A stretch of DNA of 64,000 nt, taken from contig MKVW01000004.1 of NCBI GenBank assembly GCA_001898965.1, forward strand, positions 672,180-736,179, written 5' to 3'. The translations under genes were made by a program, and so were the position numbers. Below the pieces are notes generated by a model. It was given only the letters and a program-made list of their open reading frames with translations, had not been told where the DNA came from and did no database searches. This document shows positions 41,893-50,669 of the stretch, one piece after another; the first letter of the stretch is position 1; each line of letters starts with the position of its first letter. The stretch is from Rhizobiales bacterium 62-17 (GTDB lineage: Bacteria > Pseudomonadota > Alphaproteobacteria > Rhizobiales > Beijerinckiaceae).

Positions 41893-43077
41893 GTGCAAAA
41901 GTATAAAATTATCATTGCAGGCGCCGGTCTCGGCGGCCTGACAGCGGCTTGTGTCCTGATGCAGGCCGGCCACGACGTGGAAATCTACGAACAGGCCCCG
42001 GCGCTTGGCGAAATTGGCGCGGGCATTCAGGTCAGCGCCAATCCCATGCATGTGCTGCGGCACATCGGCGTCGGCGAAAAGATCACCAGCATCGGCGTAA
42101 GCCCCGGCGCCTATGTGTTCCGCCTGCACGACACGGGCGAGGTCATCCAACGCTTTTCGCTCTCGAAAGAACACGAGGCGATGCATGGCGCTCCCTATAC
42201 GCAGCTGCATCGCGCTGACCTGCACGAAATCCTCGCCGCCCGCGCGCGTGAGCTGAAGCCGGACGTGGTGCACCTCAACAAGCGTGTCAAATCCTTCACC
42301 GAAACGGCCGATGGCGTCGAACTGTATTTTGACGACGGCACGTCGACCAAGGGCGACCTGCTCATTGGCGCCGATGGCCTGAAGTCGGTTGTGCGCGCAC
42401 AATTGTTTGGCGCCGCCCCCGCCGTCTACACCGGCGATGCGGCCTGGCGCATTCTCGTGCCAGTCGAAAAACTACCGAAGGATTTCCTCGAGCCGGTGAT
42501 GTCGGTCTTCATGGGACCGAACGGCCATGCCGTCTGCTATTACCTGCGCTCCGGCACTTTGATGAATTTCGTCGGCATCGTCGAGACCGACGACATCTCC
42601 GAAGAATCCTGGACCGTGCGCTATCCGTGGGAAAATCTGAAGGCGGATTTCGCCGGCTGGCACGAAGCCATCCAGACCATCATCGACACCGCCGACAAGG
42701 ACCAGTGCTTCCGCTGGTCGCTGTTCGGCCGGCCGGCGACGATGAACTGGAGCTCAAAGCGCGTCACCCTGCTCGGCGACTCCGTCCACCCGACCCTGCC
42801 CTATCTCGCCCAAGGCGCCGCCATGGCCATCGAGGATGGCGCGGTGCTGATGCGCGCGCTGGCGCAGGAGCCGGAATTGCCCAAGGCGCTGCAAGTCTAT
42901 CAGCGTAACCGGGCGGAGCGGACGGCGAAGATCGTCACCCAGTCGACCGACAACCGCCGCCTGTTCCACCTGCCGTCCCAGGACGCTATTCGCGCCGAAT
43001 TCTCCAAGCGCGATGAGGGGAACGATCGCAATCGCTGGCTGTATTCGTACAATCCGCTGACCGTTCCGCTGGTCTGA
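41893..43077 (+). CDS. FAD-dependent aromatic hydroxylase (salicylate / 3-hydroxybenzoate 6-hydroxylase-like)
   Basis: 394 residues from a GTG with CTGGAGT upstream. The FAD-binding GxGxxG motif is IIIAGAGLGGLTAACVL; the second FAD site is TLLGDSVHPTLPYLAQGAAMA; GDLLIGADGLKSVVRAQLF is the DG motif. GEIGAGIQVSANPMHVL is typical of class A monooxygenases acting on salicylate or 3-hydroxybenzoate. The enzyme uses NAD(P)H and O2 to hydroxylate a phenolic acid in the cytoplasm. A terminator follows, so it ends its transcript. Confidence 0.88.
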   Translation: MQKYKIIIAGAGLGGLTAACVLMQAGHDVEIYEQAPALGEIGAGIQVSANPMHVLRHIGVGEKITSIGVSPGAYVFRLHDTGEVIQRFSLSKEHEAMHGAPYTQLHRADLHEILAARARELKPDVVHLNKRVKSFTETADGVELYFDDGTSTKGDLLIGADGLKSVVRAQLFGAAPAVYTGDAAWRILVPVEKLPKDFLEPVMSVFMGPNGHAVCYYLRSGTLMNFVGIVETDDISEESWTVRYPWENLKADFAGWHEAIQTIIDTADKDQCFRWSLFGRPATMNWSSKRVTLLGDSVHPTLPYLAQGAAMAIEDGAVLMRALAQEPELPKALQVYQRNRAERTAKIVTQSTDNRRLFHLPSQDAIRAEFSKRDEGNDRNRWLYSYNPLTVPLV

Positions 43078-43093
43078 CCACATAAAACCGAGA

Positions 43094-43128
43094 AGAAACG
43101 GGCTGTTAAGCCGCCCGTTTCTCACTTT
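43094..43128 (+). terminator. Rho-independent terminator after the FAD hydroxylase gene
   Basis: AGAAACGGGC (43094-43103), loop TGTTAAGCC, GCCCGTTTCT (43113-43122), followed by CACTTTT. A 10-bp perfect stem ends the transcript. Confidence 0.75.
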
Positions 43129-43279
43129 TGTCATCAGCAAGCCCGTACAGGAACCTCCGCCGCGCATGCGACGTTTGGGTTTCGGTGCGGGCTTGCTTAC
43201 ATTTAGCCCAATGAAAAGGCGGGCACGGGGGTCTTGGCACAAGATCTTGGTGCGATGCCGCTGCAACATCGGAGAATTC

Positions 43280-44194
43280 ATGAGCTGGCATGCCGGAAAC
43301 GACCCCGTGGCGGGCGACCCTCATTCCTGTGACGCACTGGAACTGGTGATCGTGCCCCGTGCCCGCGACATCGGCGGGTTCGAGGTGCGCCGCGCTCTGC
43401 CCCATGGCAAGCGCCAGATGGTCGGCCCCTTCATCTTTTTCGACCAGATGGGTCCGGCTCAATTTCTATCCGGTCAAGGCATGGACGTGCGGCCCCATCC
43501 CCACATCGGCCTTGCCACCGTCTCCTATCTCTTCGACGGCGCGATCATGCATCGCGACAGCGAAGGCAATCAGCTTGAGATCACGCCCGGCGCCATGAAC
43601 CTCATGACCGCCGGACGCGGTATCGCCCATTCCGAACGCACACCTGAAAGCCTGCGCACGGGCACGCACAGTCTCTCCGGCATTCAAAGCTGGGTGGCGC
43701 TGCCGGAAGGTTTCGAAGAAATCGATCCGGGCTTCCAGCATTTCGCCGCGCCGGTTCTGCCGCGCGTTTCCGAGAAAGGTGTTGAAACGCGGATTATCGC
43801 TGGACGCGCTTATGGCCAGGCTTCGCCGGTCAATACGTTGTCGGACTGGTTTTATGTCGAAGCCATCCTCGCCGCCGGCACCAGCCTGCCGCTCGATGCC
43901 GACTACGAGGAACGCGCGATCTATGTGGTCGAGGGCGAAATCGACGTTGCCGGTGAACGCTTTGAATCATCGCGTCTGTTGATCTTTCGCCCCGGCGACA
44001 AGATCACCATTCGGGCACTGAGCAATGCACGGCTCATGTTGCTGGGTGGAACCGCCATGAACGGACCGCGTTATATTTGGTGGAATTTCGTCTCCTCCAG
44101 CAAGGAGCGCATCGAGCAGGCGAAGGAAGATTGGAAGCGCGGAGAGTTCGCGCCCGTGCCTGACGAAACAGAGTTCATACCACTGCCTGAGTGA
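43280..44194 (+). CDS. Pirin family protein
   Basis: 304 residues from the ATG at 43280, preceded by GGAGA. The N-terminal cupin carries the metal ligands: HPHIG in DVRPHPHIGLATVSYLF, and the later His and Glu in AGRGIAHSERTPE. The C-terminal cupin includes ERAIYVVEGEIDVAGE and RLMLLGGTAMNGPRYIWWNF in pieces. Pirins bind Fe and may act as quercetinase or as redox sensors. It lies between an aromatic hydroxylase and an ABC exporter, with its own promoter region. Confidence 0.92.
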   Translation: MSWHAGNDPVAGDPHSCDALELVIVPRARDIGGFEVRRALPHGKRQMVGPFIFFDQMGPAQFLSGQGMDVRPHPHIGLATVSYLFDGAIMHRDSEGNQLEITPGAMNLMTAGRGIAHSERTPESLRTGTHSLSGIQSWVALPEGFEEIDPGFQHFAAPVLPRVSEKGVETRIIAGRAYGQASPVNTLSDWFYVEAILAAGTSLPLDADYEERAIYVVEGEIDVAGERFESSRLLIFRPGDKITIRALSNARLMLLGGTAMNGPRYIWWNFVSSSKERIEQAKEDWKRGEFAPVPDETEFIPLPE

Positions 44195-44286
44195 CGTCCG
44201 GCGTGTGGTTTGGAAAGCAGGTTTGCATTCCGAACTGCCGCTCGGCAATGCGGCGAAATTAATCCATCGGGCTTGCGCCCGGTGGA

Positions 44287-46122
44287 ATGCCGCAGGGCCA
44301 ATGGACGATGGACGACCTCAAAACGGATACGACAGAAAAAGAAGCCGAAAAGCCTTCAATCCTCTCTGACTTCTTCGCTCTTTCCGGTGGTTTCTGGCGT
44401 GGCGAAAGCGCCATGCGCGCTTGGACCCTGACGTTTCTCGTCATCGCCAGTCAGCTCGCGCAAATCGGCGGCCAGGTCGGCCTCAATGCCTGGAATCGCA
44501 TTTTCTTCGACGCCCTCGAGCGCAAGGATTTGGCTGAAGTCTGGGTGGCGATCGCCTGGGTGCCGTTCGTCGTCGCCGGTATCGCCGCTTCGGTCTCAGC
44601 ATTGGTCGTCACGCGCATGCTGTTTCAGACACGCTGGCGGGAATGGCTGACCGATCGCATCGCCGGCTGGTGGATCGCCGACCAGCGCTATTATCGGCTG
44701 GGTTTCATCGCCCCCAATCAATCCGCGCCGGAATATCGTATCGCCGACGATGTCCGCCTCGCCGTCGAACCTCTGGTCGAACTGGCGCTCGGCCTTTTCA
44801 GCGCTCTGATCACCGCCGCGACATTCGCCGCCATTCTTTGGGAAGTCGCCGGCGCCGCGCGCGTGACCTTGGCGGGCAATACCTTCGACATCCCCGCCTA
44901 TATGGCGATCGCTGCCGTGATCTATGCCGCAATAGCCTCGGCCGCCGCTTATGTCGTCGGCAAGCCGCTTGTTCCCTGGGTGACGGCCAAGAATGAAGCG
45001 GAGGCGCAGTTTCGCGCCGAGATGACGCGGTTGCGCGAGAATGCTGAAAGCATCGCGCTCATCCGTGGCGACAAGGATGAACTCGGCTCCGTGCGTTCGT
45101 CCTATGCCAATGTCGTGACTGCCTGGCTCAACATCATTCGCCAGCAAGGCATCATTGCCGTGGTGCTGAATACCAATGGTGGTTTGTTTCCCATCGTGCC
45201 TTTGTTGCTGGTGGCGCCCAAATATCTCACTGGTGAGCTGTCTCTCGGCGCGGTCATGCAGGTTGTCGCGGCCTTCAACGCGGTGCAAGGCGCACTCGTC
45301 TGGTTCGTCGACAATATCGTGCGGCTGGCGGAATGGTATGCCTCGGCCGGCCGCGTGAGCGAACTCGGCCGAGCTTTGGACGAGATCGATCTCGGTACCG
45401 ATATGGAAAGCGACAAGTCCATCGAGCTGGGCGTCAGCGATGACGGAACGATCCATCTCGACAACCTTTCGATTGCCGACCTAGCTGGACGTGTCGTCAT
45501 CAAGGATGCATCAACGCGCATCAAACCCGGCGAAAAAGTGCTGGTGACCGGCGAAAGCGGTTCCGGCAAGAGCACGCTCATTCGCGCCATGGCGGGCCTC
45601 TGGCCGTGGGGGTCGGGTACGATCAAGGTGCCGCGCAACGTCACCATCGCCTTCGTTCCGCAAAAACCCTATCTGCCCCTGGGGACGCTGCGCGATGCCT
45701 TGGTTTACCCAAGTGAGGGAGCAACCGTCAGCGATAAAGCGATTCATGATGCCATGAAACGCTGCGGCCTGAACTATCTGATCAAGCAGTTGGATGAACC
45801 GGATGTGCGTTGGGATCAAACCTTGTCCGGCGGCGAACGCCAGCGCGTCGCATTTTGCCGGCTGCTCATCCAGAAACCGCAGATCATCATCATGGACGAG
45901 GCCACATCGGCTCTCGACGAAGAAAGCCAGGAGTCCCTTCTATCGCTTCTGCGCGAAGATCTTGCGGAAGCCACGGTTCTCAGCGTCGGCCATCGCAGCG
46001 GTATCGAAGAATTTCACGACCGAAAGATCGTATTGGAAAAGCGTAATGCCGGCGCGCGCATGACATCGAAGAAATTGCCGCAGAAGATCATGCGCATGTT
46101 CCGGCGCGCGAAGACGACCTAG
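44287..46122 (+). CDS. ABC transporter with fused permease and ATPase (SbmA/BacA / Rv1819c-like)
   Basis: 611 residues. The N-terminal about 350 residues have roughly six helices with the SbmA/BacA-like signature WRAWT-type entry (MRAWTLTFLVIASQLAQIGG), LVVTRMLFQTRWREWLTD and WWIADQRYYRLGF followed by NQSAPEYRIADDVRL. The ATPase domain has Walker A GESGSGKST, signature LSGGERQR, Walker B IIIMDEATSALDEE. These proteins import peptides or cobalamin-like molecules (Rv1819c) or export very long acyl chains. The start may be the second ATG at 44308. Its stop shares bases with the oppositely oriented MarR stop (CTAG). Confidence 0.88.
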   Translation: MPQGQWTMDDLKTDTTEKEAEKPSILSDFFALSGGFWRGESAMRAWTLTFLVIASQLAQIGGQVGLNAWNRIFFDALERKDLAEVWVAIAWVPFVVAGIAASVSALVVTRMLFQTRWREWLTDRIAGWWIADQRYYRLGFIAPNQSAPEYRIADDVRLAVEPLVELALGLFSALITAATFAAILWEVAGAARVTLAGNTFDIPAYMAIAAVIYAAIASAAAYVVGKPLVPWVTAKNEAEAQFRAEMTRLRENAESIALIRGDKDELGSVRSSYANVVTAWLNIIRQQGIIAVVLNTNGGLFPIVPLLLVAPKYLTGELSLGAVMQVVAAFNAVQGALVWFVDNIVRLAEWYASAGRVSELGRALDEIDLGTDMESDKSIELGVSDDGTIHLDNLSIADLAGRVVIKDASTRIKPGEKVLVTGESGSGKSTLIRAMAGLWPWGSGTIKVPRNVTIAFVPQKPYLPLGTLRDALVYPSEGATVSDKAIHDAMKRCGLNYLIKQLDEPDVRWDQTLSGGERQRVAFCRLLIQKPQIIIMDEATSALDEESQESLLSLLREDLAEATVLSVGHRSGIEEFHDRKIVLEKRNAGARMTSKKLPQKIMRMFRRAKTT

Positions 46123-46574
46123 CTCAACGCCCGCAATCCCTGCCGCAGATCGTCAGGCGTGATCGCGCCGAGCAGTTTCTCGACTTCGGTATGTTTCTTC
46201 TCCCAGACCGGCACGGCAGCGGCCAGCGTTTCAAGGCCACGCCTCGTCAGCTTGAGCAAGCGACTGCGCCGATCCTGCGGGTCTTGCGCGATTTCAACGA
46301 AGCCGCGCCGCTCCAACGGTTTCAACGCCGCCGTTAGAGTCGTGCGATCCATGGCGAGGAACTGCGCGATCGCGCCCATGGCGGCAGGTTCCGGCCGGTT
46401 AAGCGACATCATCAAGGAGAATTGGCCGTTGGTCAGTCCATAAGGACGCATCGCCTCATCGAAAATACGCGCCAACACGCGCGCCGCTTTCTGCGCATGA
46501 AAACACAGGCATGTGTCGCGCACGTGCAGCGTGGTCGCGTAGGGAACCGGCGAAGGTTTCGACGATTTGATCAT
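46119..46574 (-). CDS. MarR family regulator
   Basis: 151 residues from the ATG at 46574. The N-terminal helix holds a Cys pair (DTCLCFHAQKAARVLARIF). The winged helix follows: YGLTNGQFSLMMSLNRPEP, MGAIAQFLAMDRTTLTAALKPL (recognition helix) and RRGFVEIAQDPQDRRSRLL (wing, with the conserved DxRxR). Two Cys spaced by one residue hint at redox sensing. It is divergent from the DUF899/VOC operon with a perfect palindrome in between, so it likely represses that operon and itself. Confidence 0.88.
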   Translation of the reverse strand: MIKSSKPSPVPYATTLHVRDTCLCFHAQKAARVLARIFDEAMRPYGLTNGQFSLMMSLNRPEPAAMGAIAQFLAMDRTTLTAALKPLERRGFVEIAQDPQDRRSRLLKLTRRGLETLAAAVPVWEKKHTEVEKLLGAITPDDLRQGLRALS

Positions 46575-46610
46575 GGTGCGGGACGACTCAGGTTGACCTT
46601 CCAAAATAAT

Positions 46611-46622
46611 GTTGATATCAAC
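46611..46622. promoter_or_regulatory. Perfect 12-bp palindrome, candidate MarR operator
   Basis: GTTGATATCAAC lies in the 77-nt divergent region between the MarR gene (starts 46574, leftward) and the DUF899 gene (starts 46652, rightward). The size, symmetry and position fit a MarR dimer site that covers both promoters. Confidence 0.6.
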
Positions 46623-46651
46623 CTTTCTACACGAAAGAAGGGAGATGGACA

Positions 46652-47383
46652 ATGCCAAACCACCCTGTCGTCTCACGCGAGGAGTGGCTCGAGGCACGCA
46701 AAGCGCTGCTTCTTCGTGAAAAGGAACACACCCGTGCCCGCGATCGCCTGAACCAGGATCGCCTGGCCTTGCCGTGGGTGAAGGTCGACAAGACCTACAT
46801 GTTCGACACGCCGGCTGGCCGTAAATCCCTTGCCGATCTCTTCGACGGCCGCAGCCAGCTCATGATCTATCATTTCATGCTCGGCCCCGACTGGACCGCC
46901 GGCTGTTCCGGCTGTTCCTTCCTCGCCGATCATTTCGATGGCGCCCGCCAGCACATCATTCATCACGACGTCAATCTGGTTGCGGTCTCGCGTGCGCCAC
47001 TATCGAAGATCGAGGCTTATCGCCAGCGCATGGGATGGAACTTCCCCTGGATCTCCTCCAACGGCAGCGACTTCAACTACGACTATCATGTCTCCTATAC
47101 GCCCGAGGATCTCGCCGGCGATCGGATCACCTACAACTTCCAGCAGATCGACGTGGCGCAGGGGCACGACGAACTGCCCGGCATGAGCTGTTTCTATCAA
47201 GACGAGAACGGCCAGGTGTTCCACACCTATTCGAGCTATGCGCGCGGCATGGAAGAAGCAATCGGCGCGCTGATGCTCCTCGATCGCGCGCCGAAAGGCC
47301 GCAACGAAGCCACGACCATGAACTGGGTACGGCGCCACGACGAATATGCGCCGGACGTCAAAGCGTCATGCTGCGCGGAGTAG
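46652..47383 (+). CDS. DUF899 thioredoxin-like protein
   Basis: 243 residues, with AAGGGAGATGG upstream. Family markers are REEWLEARKALLLREKEHTR, LPWVKVDKTYMFDTP, GPDWTAGCSGCSFLADHFDG and GHDELPGMSCFYQDENGQVFHTYS. The CxxC in AGCSGCSF is placed like a thioredoxin active site, and the C-terminus ends SCCAE. DUF899 proteins are predicted to be thioredoxin-fold enzymes of unknown reaction. It is co-transcribed with the double VOC protein and probably controlled by the adjacent MarR protein. Confidence 0.9.
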   Translation: MPNHPVVSREEWLEARKALLLREKEHTRARDRLNQDRLALPWVKVDKTYMFDTPAGRKSLADLFDGRSQLMIYHFMLGPDWTAGCSGCSFLADHFDGARQHIIHHDVNLVAVSRAPLSKIEAYRQRMGWNFPWISSNGSDFNYDYHVSYTPEDLAGDRITYNFQQIDVAQGHDELPGMSCFYQDENGQVFHTYSSYARGMEEAIGALMLLDRAPKGRNEATTMNWVRRHDEYAPDVKASCCAE

Positions 47384-47413
47384 ATTTCGAAACAGCAAGA
47401 GTGGGAGTAGCGC

Positions 47414-48184
47414 ATGTCTGAGTGGACGGGAAAATTCTGCTGGTACGAACTGATGACGTCGGATCTGCCAGCGGCACGCAAATTCTATGGCGATGTCATC
47501 GGCTGGACAGGTCAGAACGCCGGCCAGCCGCACATGGACTATTGGCTGATGTCGCTTGGCGAAGCGATGGCCGCCGGCATGATGGCCATTCCGGAGAATG
47601 CCTGCGATGCCGGCGCCAAGCCAGGCTGGATCGGCTATATCGCCGTCGACGATGTCGATGCCATGGCCGAGAAAGTGAAGCAGAAAGGCGGCAAGATCTA
47701 TCGCGCGCCCGACAACATTCCCGGCATCGGCCGTTTCGCCATCGTCGCCGATCCGCAAGGCGCCGCCTTCGCTCTGTTCAAAGGTGAAGGCGAGGCACCG
47801 CCCGCACCGCCGCGTGGCACGCCGGGTCAAGCGGGATGGCGTGAGCTTTATGCCAACGACCATGTCGCCGCGCTCGATTTCTATGGCGAACTCTTCGGCT
47901 GGACCAAGGCAGACCACGTCGACATGGGCGACATGGGCATCTACCAGCTCTTCGCTAAGGGTGGCGAACCGATAGGCGGCATGATGAACAAGATGCCGCA
48001 AATGCCGGCCCCCTATTGGACCTACTATTTCAATGTCGAGGGCGCCGATGCCGCCGCGGCCCGCGTCAAAGCGGCCGGAGGCCAGGTGCTGATGGAGCCG
48101 ATGGAAGTTCCCGGCGGTGACTGGATCGTCAACGGCCTCGACCCCCAGGGCGCCGCGTTCAATCTGGTTGCCCCGAAAAAATGA
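47414..48184 (+). CDS. VOC family protein with two glyoxalase-like domains
   Basis: 256 residues, GGGAGTAGC upstream. The first domain (1-120) starts FCWYELMTSDLPAARKFYGDV and has WIGYIAVDDVDAMAEKVKQKGG and VADPQGAAFALF. The second (about 135-256) repeats the pattern: WRELYANDHVAALDFYGELF, then GADAAAARVKAAGGQVLME and LDPQGAAFNLVAP. The pair resembles the antibiotic-resistance and glyoxalase-like class of proteins rather than dioxygenases. It lies 30 nt after the DUF899 gene. Confidence 0.88.
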   Translation: MSEWTGKFCWYELMTSDLPAARKFYGDVIGWTGQNAGQPHMDYWLMSLGEAMAAGMMAIPENACDAGAKPGWIGYIAVDDVDAMAEKVKQKGGKIYRAPDNIPGIGRFAIVADPQGAAFALFKGEGEAPPAPPRGTPGQAGWRELYANDHVAALDFYGELFGWTKADHVDMGDMGIYQLFAKGGEPIGGMMNKMPQMPAPYWTYYFNVEGADAAAARVKAAGGQVLMEPMEVPGGDWIVNGLDPQGAAFNLVAPKK

Positions 48185-48201
48185 TCCCCGCGATCTCGCG
48201 T

Positions 48202-48230
48202 GCTCGATTGTAATAGTATAACAATCGAGC
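48202..48230. promoter_or_regulatory. Inverted repeat directly upstream of the TonB gene
   Basis: GCTCGATTGT (48202-48211) and ACAATCGAGC (48221-48230) are perfect 10-bp arms with a 9-nt AT-rich spacer. The right arm ends one base before the TonB GTG, where an SD would be expected. It could be an iron-responsive operator, a VOC terminator, or a start-occluding hairpin. Confidence 0.4.
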
Positions 48231-48231
48231 C

Positions 48232-49122
48232 GTGACCGCGTTGGGAACCGACATACGCTTGGCCGAAGGCCGGAACGCATCCCGTTCCGGTCACCCTATA
48301 TGGTTGACCGGACTGGCTTTTGCCCTCGCGCTCGCCGCCCATGGCACAGTCGTCGCCGCTCTTATCAACTATGCGCCTGAAGTGCCCCTGCCACCGATCG
48401 CCATCGACCTGGTGCCACCCGCCGAAGTAACCGCCGATATGGCACCCGCCCAGGAGCCGCAGCAGGCGCAGGAGGCGAGCCAGGAAACCGCTCAAGAGAC
48501 GCCGACAGAAACGCCGCAGGAAGCCAAGACTGAACCGGAGCCCGAGCCTCCAAAGCAGACCGCGGCTTTGCCCGAACCTGAACCTCCTGCGCCGGTCGTG
48601 CCATCAGCGCCAGAACCGGCGGTAACCGCGCCGCCGGTCGTGCGTGAAACGCCCAAGCCGCCACCACCCAAGCCGGTCGCCAAACCGAAGCCCAGGCCTG
48701 AGCCGAAACCGGAACCGAAAGTCGCGGCCAAACCAAAGGAACGCCCGAAGGCCGAGGCCAGAGCCGAACCGCCCGCAGCCGCGCGCAGTGCCACCCGTTC
48801 CTCCGTAGCCGCCGGCGCGGCCAGCGCCAATCGCGCCGCGCAGAACGGCATGTCGAGCGCCGCCTATGCCTCGCTTGTCGCGGCAGCCCTCAATCGATTG
48901 AAGGTCTATCCGGCCGCGGCACGCCAGAGCGGCGCATCCGGCTCGGTCGGCGTGTCCTTCACCATCGGGCCCAGCGGACGCGTCACCAATTCGTCGATCC
49001 GCTCATCGGGCAATGGCCTGCTCGATGCCGCCGTCCGCCAGATGCTGGCGAGCCTGCACGTGCCGCCGCCTCCGAGTGGCACCTTCCGCACCGGCACGAC
49101 GATCAGCTTCAGCCTGCGCTGA
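48232..49122 (+). CDS. TonB family energy-transducer protein
   Basis: 296 residues from the GTG at 48232. One N-terminal helix (LAFALALAAHGTVVAALI) anchors it in the inner membrane. The periplasmic linker, about 60-190, is rich in Pro, Glu, Ala and Lys (EPEPEPPKQTA, KPKPRPEPKPEPK). The C-terminal TonB domain starts LNRLKVYPAAARQSGASGSV and ends PSGTFRTGTTISFSLR. It couples ExbB/ExbD proton flow to outer-membrane receptors, but exbB, exbD and a receptor are absent from the window. The start is uncertain for lack of an SD; TTG at 48259 is possible. Confidence 0.85.
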   Translation: MTALGTDIRLAEGRNASRSGHPIWLTGLAFALALAAHGTVVAALINYAPEVPLPPIAIDLVPPAEVTADMAPAQEPQQAQEASQETAQETPTETPQEAKTEPEPEPPKQTAALPEPEPPAPVVPSAPEPAVTAPPVVRETPKPPPPKPVAKPKPRPEPKPEPKVAAKPKERPKAEARAEPPAAARSATRSSVAAGAASANRAAQNGMSSAAYASLVAAALNRLKVYPAAARQSGASGSVGVSFTIGPSGRVTNSSIRSSGNGLLDAAVRQMLASLHVPPPPSGTFRTGTTISFSLR

Positions 49123-49125
49123 CGG

Positions 49126-49749
49126 CTACAACGGAATGAGAGGGGCGACGTCGCGATCGGAAGCCCGCTCGCTCGCCCAAAGGCCCGCCACCACGCCGGC
49201 CCGGTCGGCGGCATTCCGATTCTGGCTCATCTTGCGCTTGGCTTCGAGCCGCGTGATCGGCATGCGCAGACCGACGATCCCGCGTAGCTGTGCCTGAATG
49301 AAATCCGGCGGCGCATCCGTGACCGCCCAGGGCGAGGTCCGCCCGCTCTCATGGATTTCAGTCAGCCGCTTCACAACAACCAGCAGCCTATCGGGATCGT
49401 CAAAGAACTCGACCGGGCCATGGGCGTGGACCGCGACATAATTCCAGGTCGGCACGACCTTTCCGGTCTCCTGCTTGGTGGCATACCACGATGGCGTCAC
49501 ATAAGCGTCCGGCCCCATGAAGATCGCTAGGCCATCCCCCAGCGGCGCGGCTTTGCATTGCGGATTGGGCTTGGCGAAATGACCATAAATGACGCCCTGC
49601 TCGCCCTCGCTCTCATCGAGAAAGAGCGGCAGCGGCGTCGCCATCAGCCCCTCCGCCGTGACCGTCACGAAATGCGCCAGACGCGCGGCACGGATCGTCG
49701 CCCTGACGTTTTCCAGATCGTCGTCTTTGAAGATGGCGGGCATATACAT
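49126..49749 (-). CDS. PaiB-like FMN-binding negative transcriptional regulator family protein
   Basis: 207 residues from the ATG at 49749, preceded by AAGGAG, which fixes the start. The split-barrel FMN-binding core is clear: MYMPAIFKDDDLENVRATIR, AHFVTVTAEGLMATPLPLFLD, GHFAKPNPQC, FMGPDAYVTPSWYATK and VVPTWNYVAVHAHGPVEFF. Members of this family regulate sporulation or protease genes in Bacillus, but act as flavoproteins in most bacteria. The stop lies 3 nt from the convergent TonB stop. Confidence 0.88.
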   Translation of the reverse strand: MYMPAIFKDDDLENVRATIRAARLAHFVTVTAEGLMATPLPLFLDESEGEQGVIYGHFAKPNPQCKAAPLGDGLAIFMGPDAYVTPSWYATKQETGKVVPTWNYVAVHAHGPVEFFDDPDRLLVVVKRLTEIHESGRTSPWAVTDAPPDFIQAQLRGIVGLRMPITRLEAKRKMSQNRNAADRAGVVAGLWASERASDRDVAPLIPL

Positions 49750-49817
49750 CGGGCAAACTCCTTGCGGGACAAGGACAATGCCAGACAACAGCCCCATCGG
49801 AAATAGCCAGGTTCGGC

Positions 49818-50669
49818 CTATCTCTCCGAGCGTGGCAGCGACCAGGGCGCCAGCCATTTCTGGATGAACACCATCAACTGGAAGAAGCACAGGCTGATCG
49901 CCACCAGGATCGCCAGCGATGCGAAACTGTGGTTGATCTTGAAGAACGACGTCGAGAACATGATCATATAGCCGAGGCCTTTCTCGGCCGCGACGAATTC
50001 CGCTACCACGGCACCGACCACCGATAAGGTCGTGGCGATCTTCAGCGCGCTGAAAATGTAGGGCAGCGCGAACGGCAGACGGATCTGCGTATATTCACGC
50101 CAGCGGCTGGCGCGCAATGAGCGCGACAATTCGATCAATTCCTCCGGCGTCGCCAACAGGCCGGCGGTGGTCGTCACGACAATAGGAAAGAAGGTGATGA
50201 GAAATGTAATCACCACACGCGGCAGATCGGAAGCACCCAAGGTCACCACGATAATCGGCGCGACGGCAACGATCGGCATGGAATGAACCACGACGATCAA
50301 GGGATAAAGCGTGCGCGACAACAGTTTCGACGAGGACAAGGCAATGGCCAGCGGAATCGAAATCACCACCGCCGCGAGATAACCCATCAAGGCGACACGG
50401 ATCGTCGCCCAGGCATGACCAAGCCACAGATCGCCGGAAATATCGCGCGCGCCCATCACGATGGCGCTCGGCGGCGGTAGCAGGAAGCTTGGCACGCGGA
50501 ACAGGCGGCAGCCGGCTTCCCACACGATCAGCAAAGTGAGGAAGGCAAGCAGCGGCGCGCACTTGTTCGCCAAAGCCGCAATATTGAGACCCGGCATGGC
50601 CTTGCGCGGCTCCGGCTCAGGCGGCGCGACGGCTGAAGAGGCTGGCGCGGATGTGGTTGGCGAGAGCAT
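49818..50669 (-). CDS. ABC transporter permease (NitT/TauT type)
   Basis: 283 residues from the ATG at 50669, inside the end of the ATPase gene; a shorter ATG at 50597 gives 258 residues. Six helices are visible, with CAPLLAFLTLLIVWEAG at the start and the cytoplasmic coupling loop SLRASRWREYTQIRLPFALP. It is the last gene of a five-gene leftward unit: 2OG oxygenase, VOC protein, binding protein, ATPase, permease. That order suggests uptake followed by oxidation of one substrate. Confidence 0.85.
   Translation of the reverse strand: MLSPTTSAPASSAVAPPEPEPRKAMPGLNIAALANKCAPLLAFLTLLIVWEAGCRLFRVPSFLLPPPSAIVMGARDISGDLWLGHAWATIRVALMGYLAAVVISIPLAIALSSSKLLSRTLYPLIVVVHSMPIVAVAPIIVVTLGASDLPRVVITFLITFFPIVVTTTAGLLATPEELIELSRSLRASRWREYTQIRLPFALPYIFSALKIATTLSVVGAVVAEFVAAEKGLGYMIMFSTSFFKINHSFASLAILVAISLCFFQLMVFIQKWLAPWSLPRSER

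Noticed and set aside
41019-41915. N-terminal extension of the Bug receptor at 41018
   Set aside because: The extension is antisense to the gamma-carbonic anhydrase gene and lacks protein-like composition. An SD and Tat signal lie at 41018.
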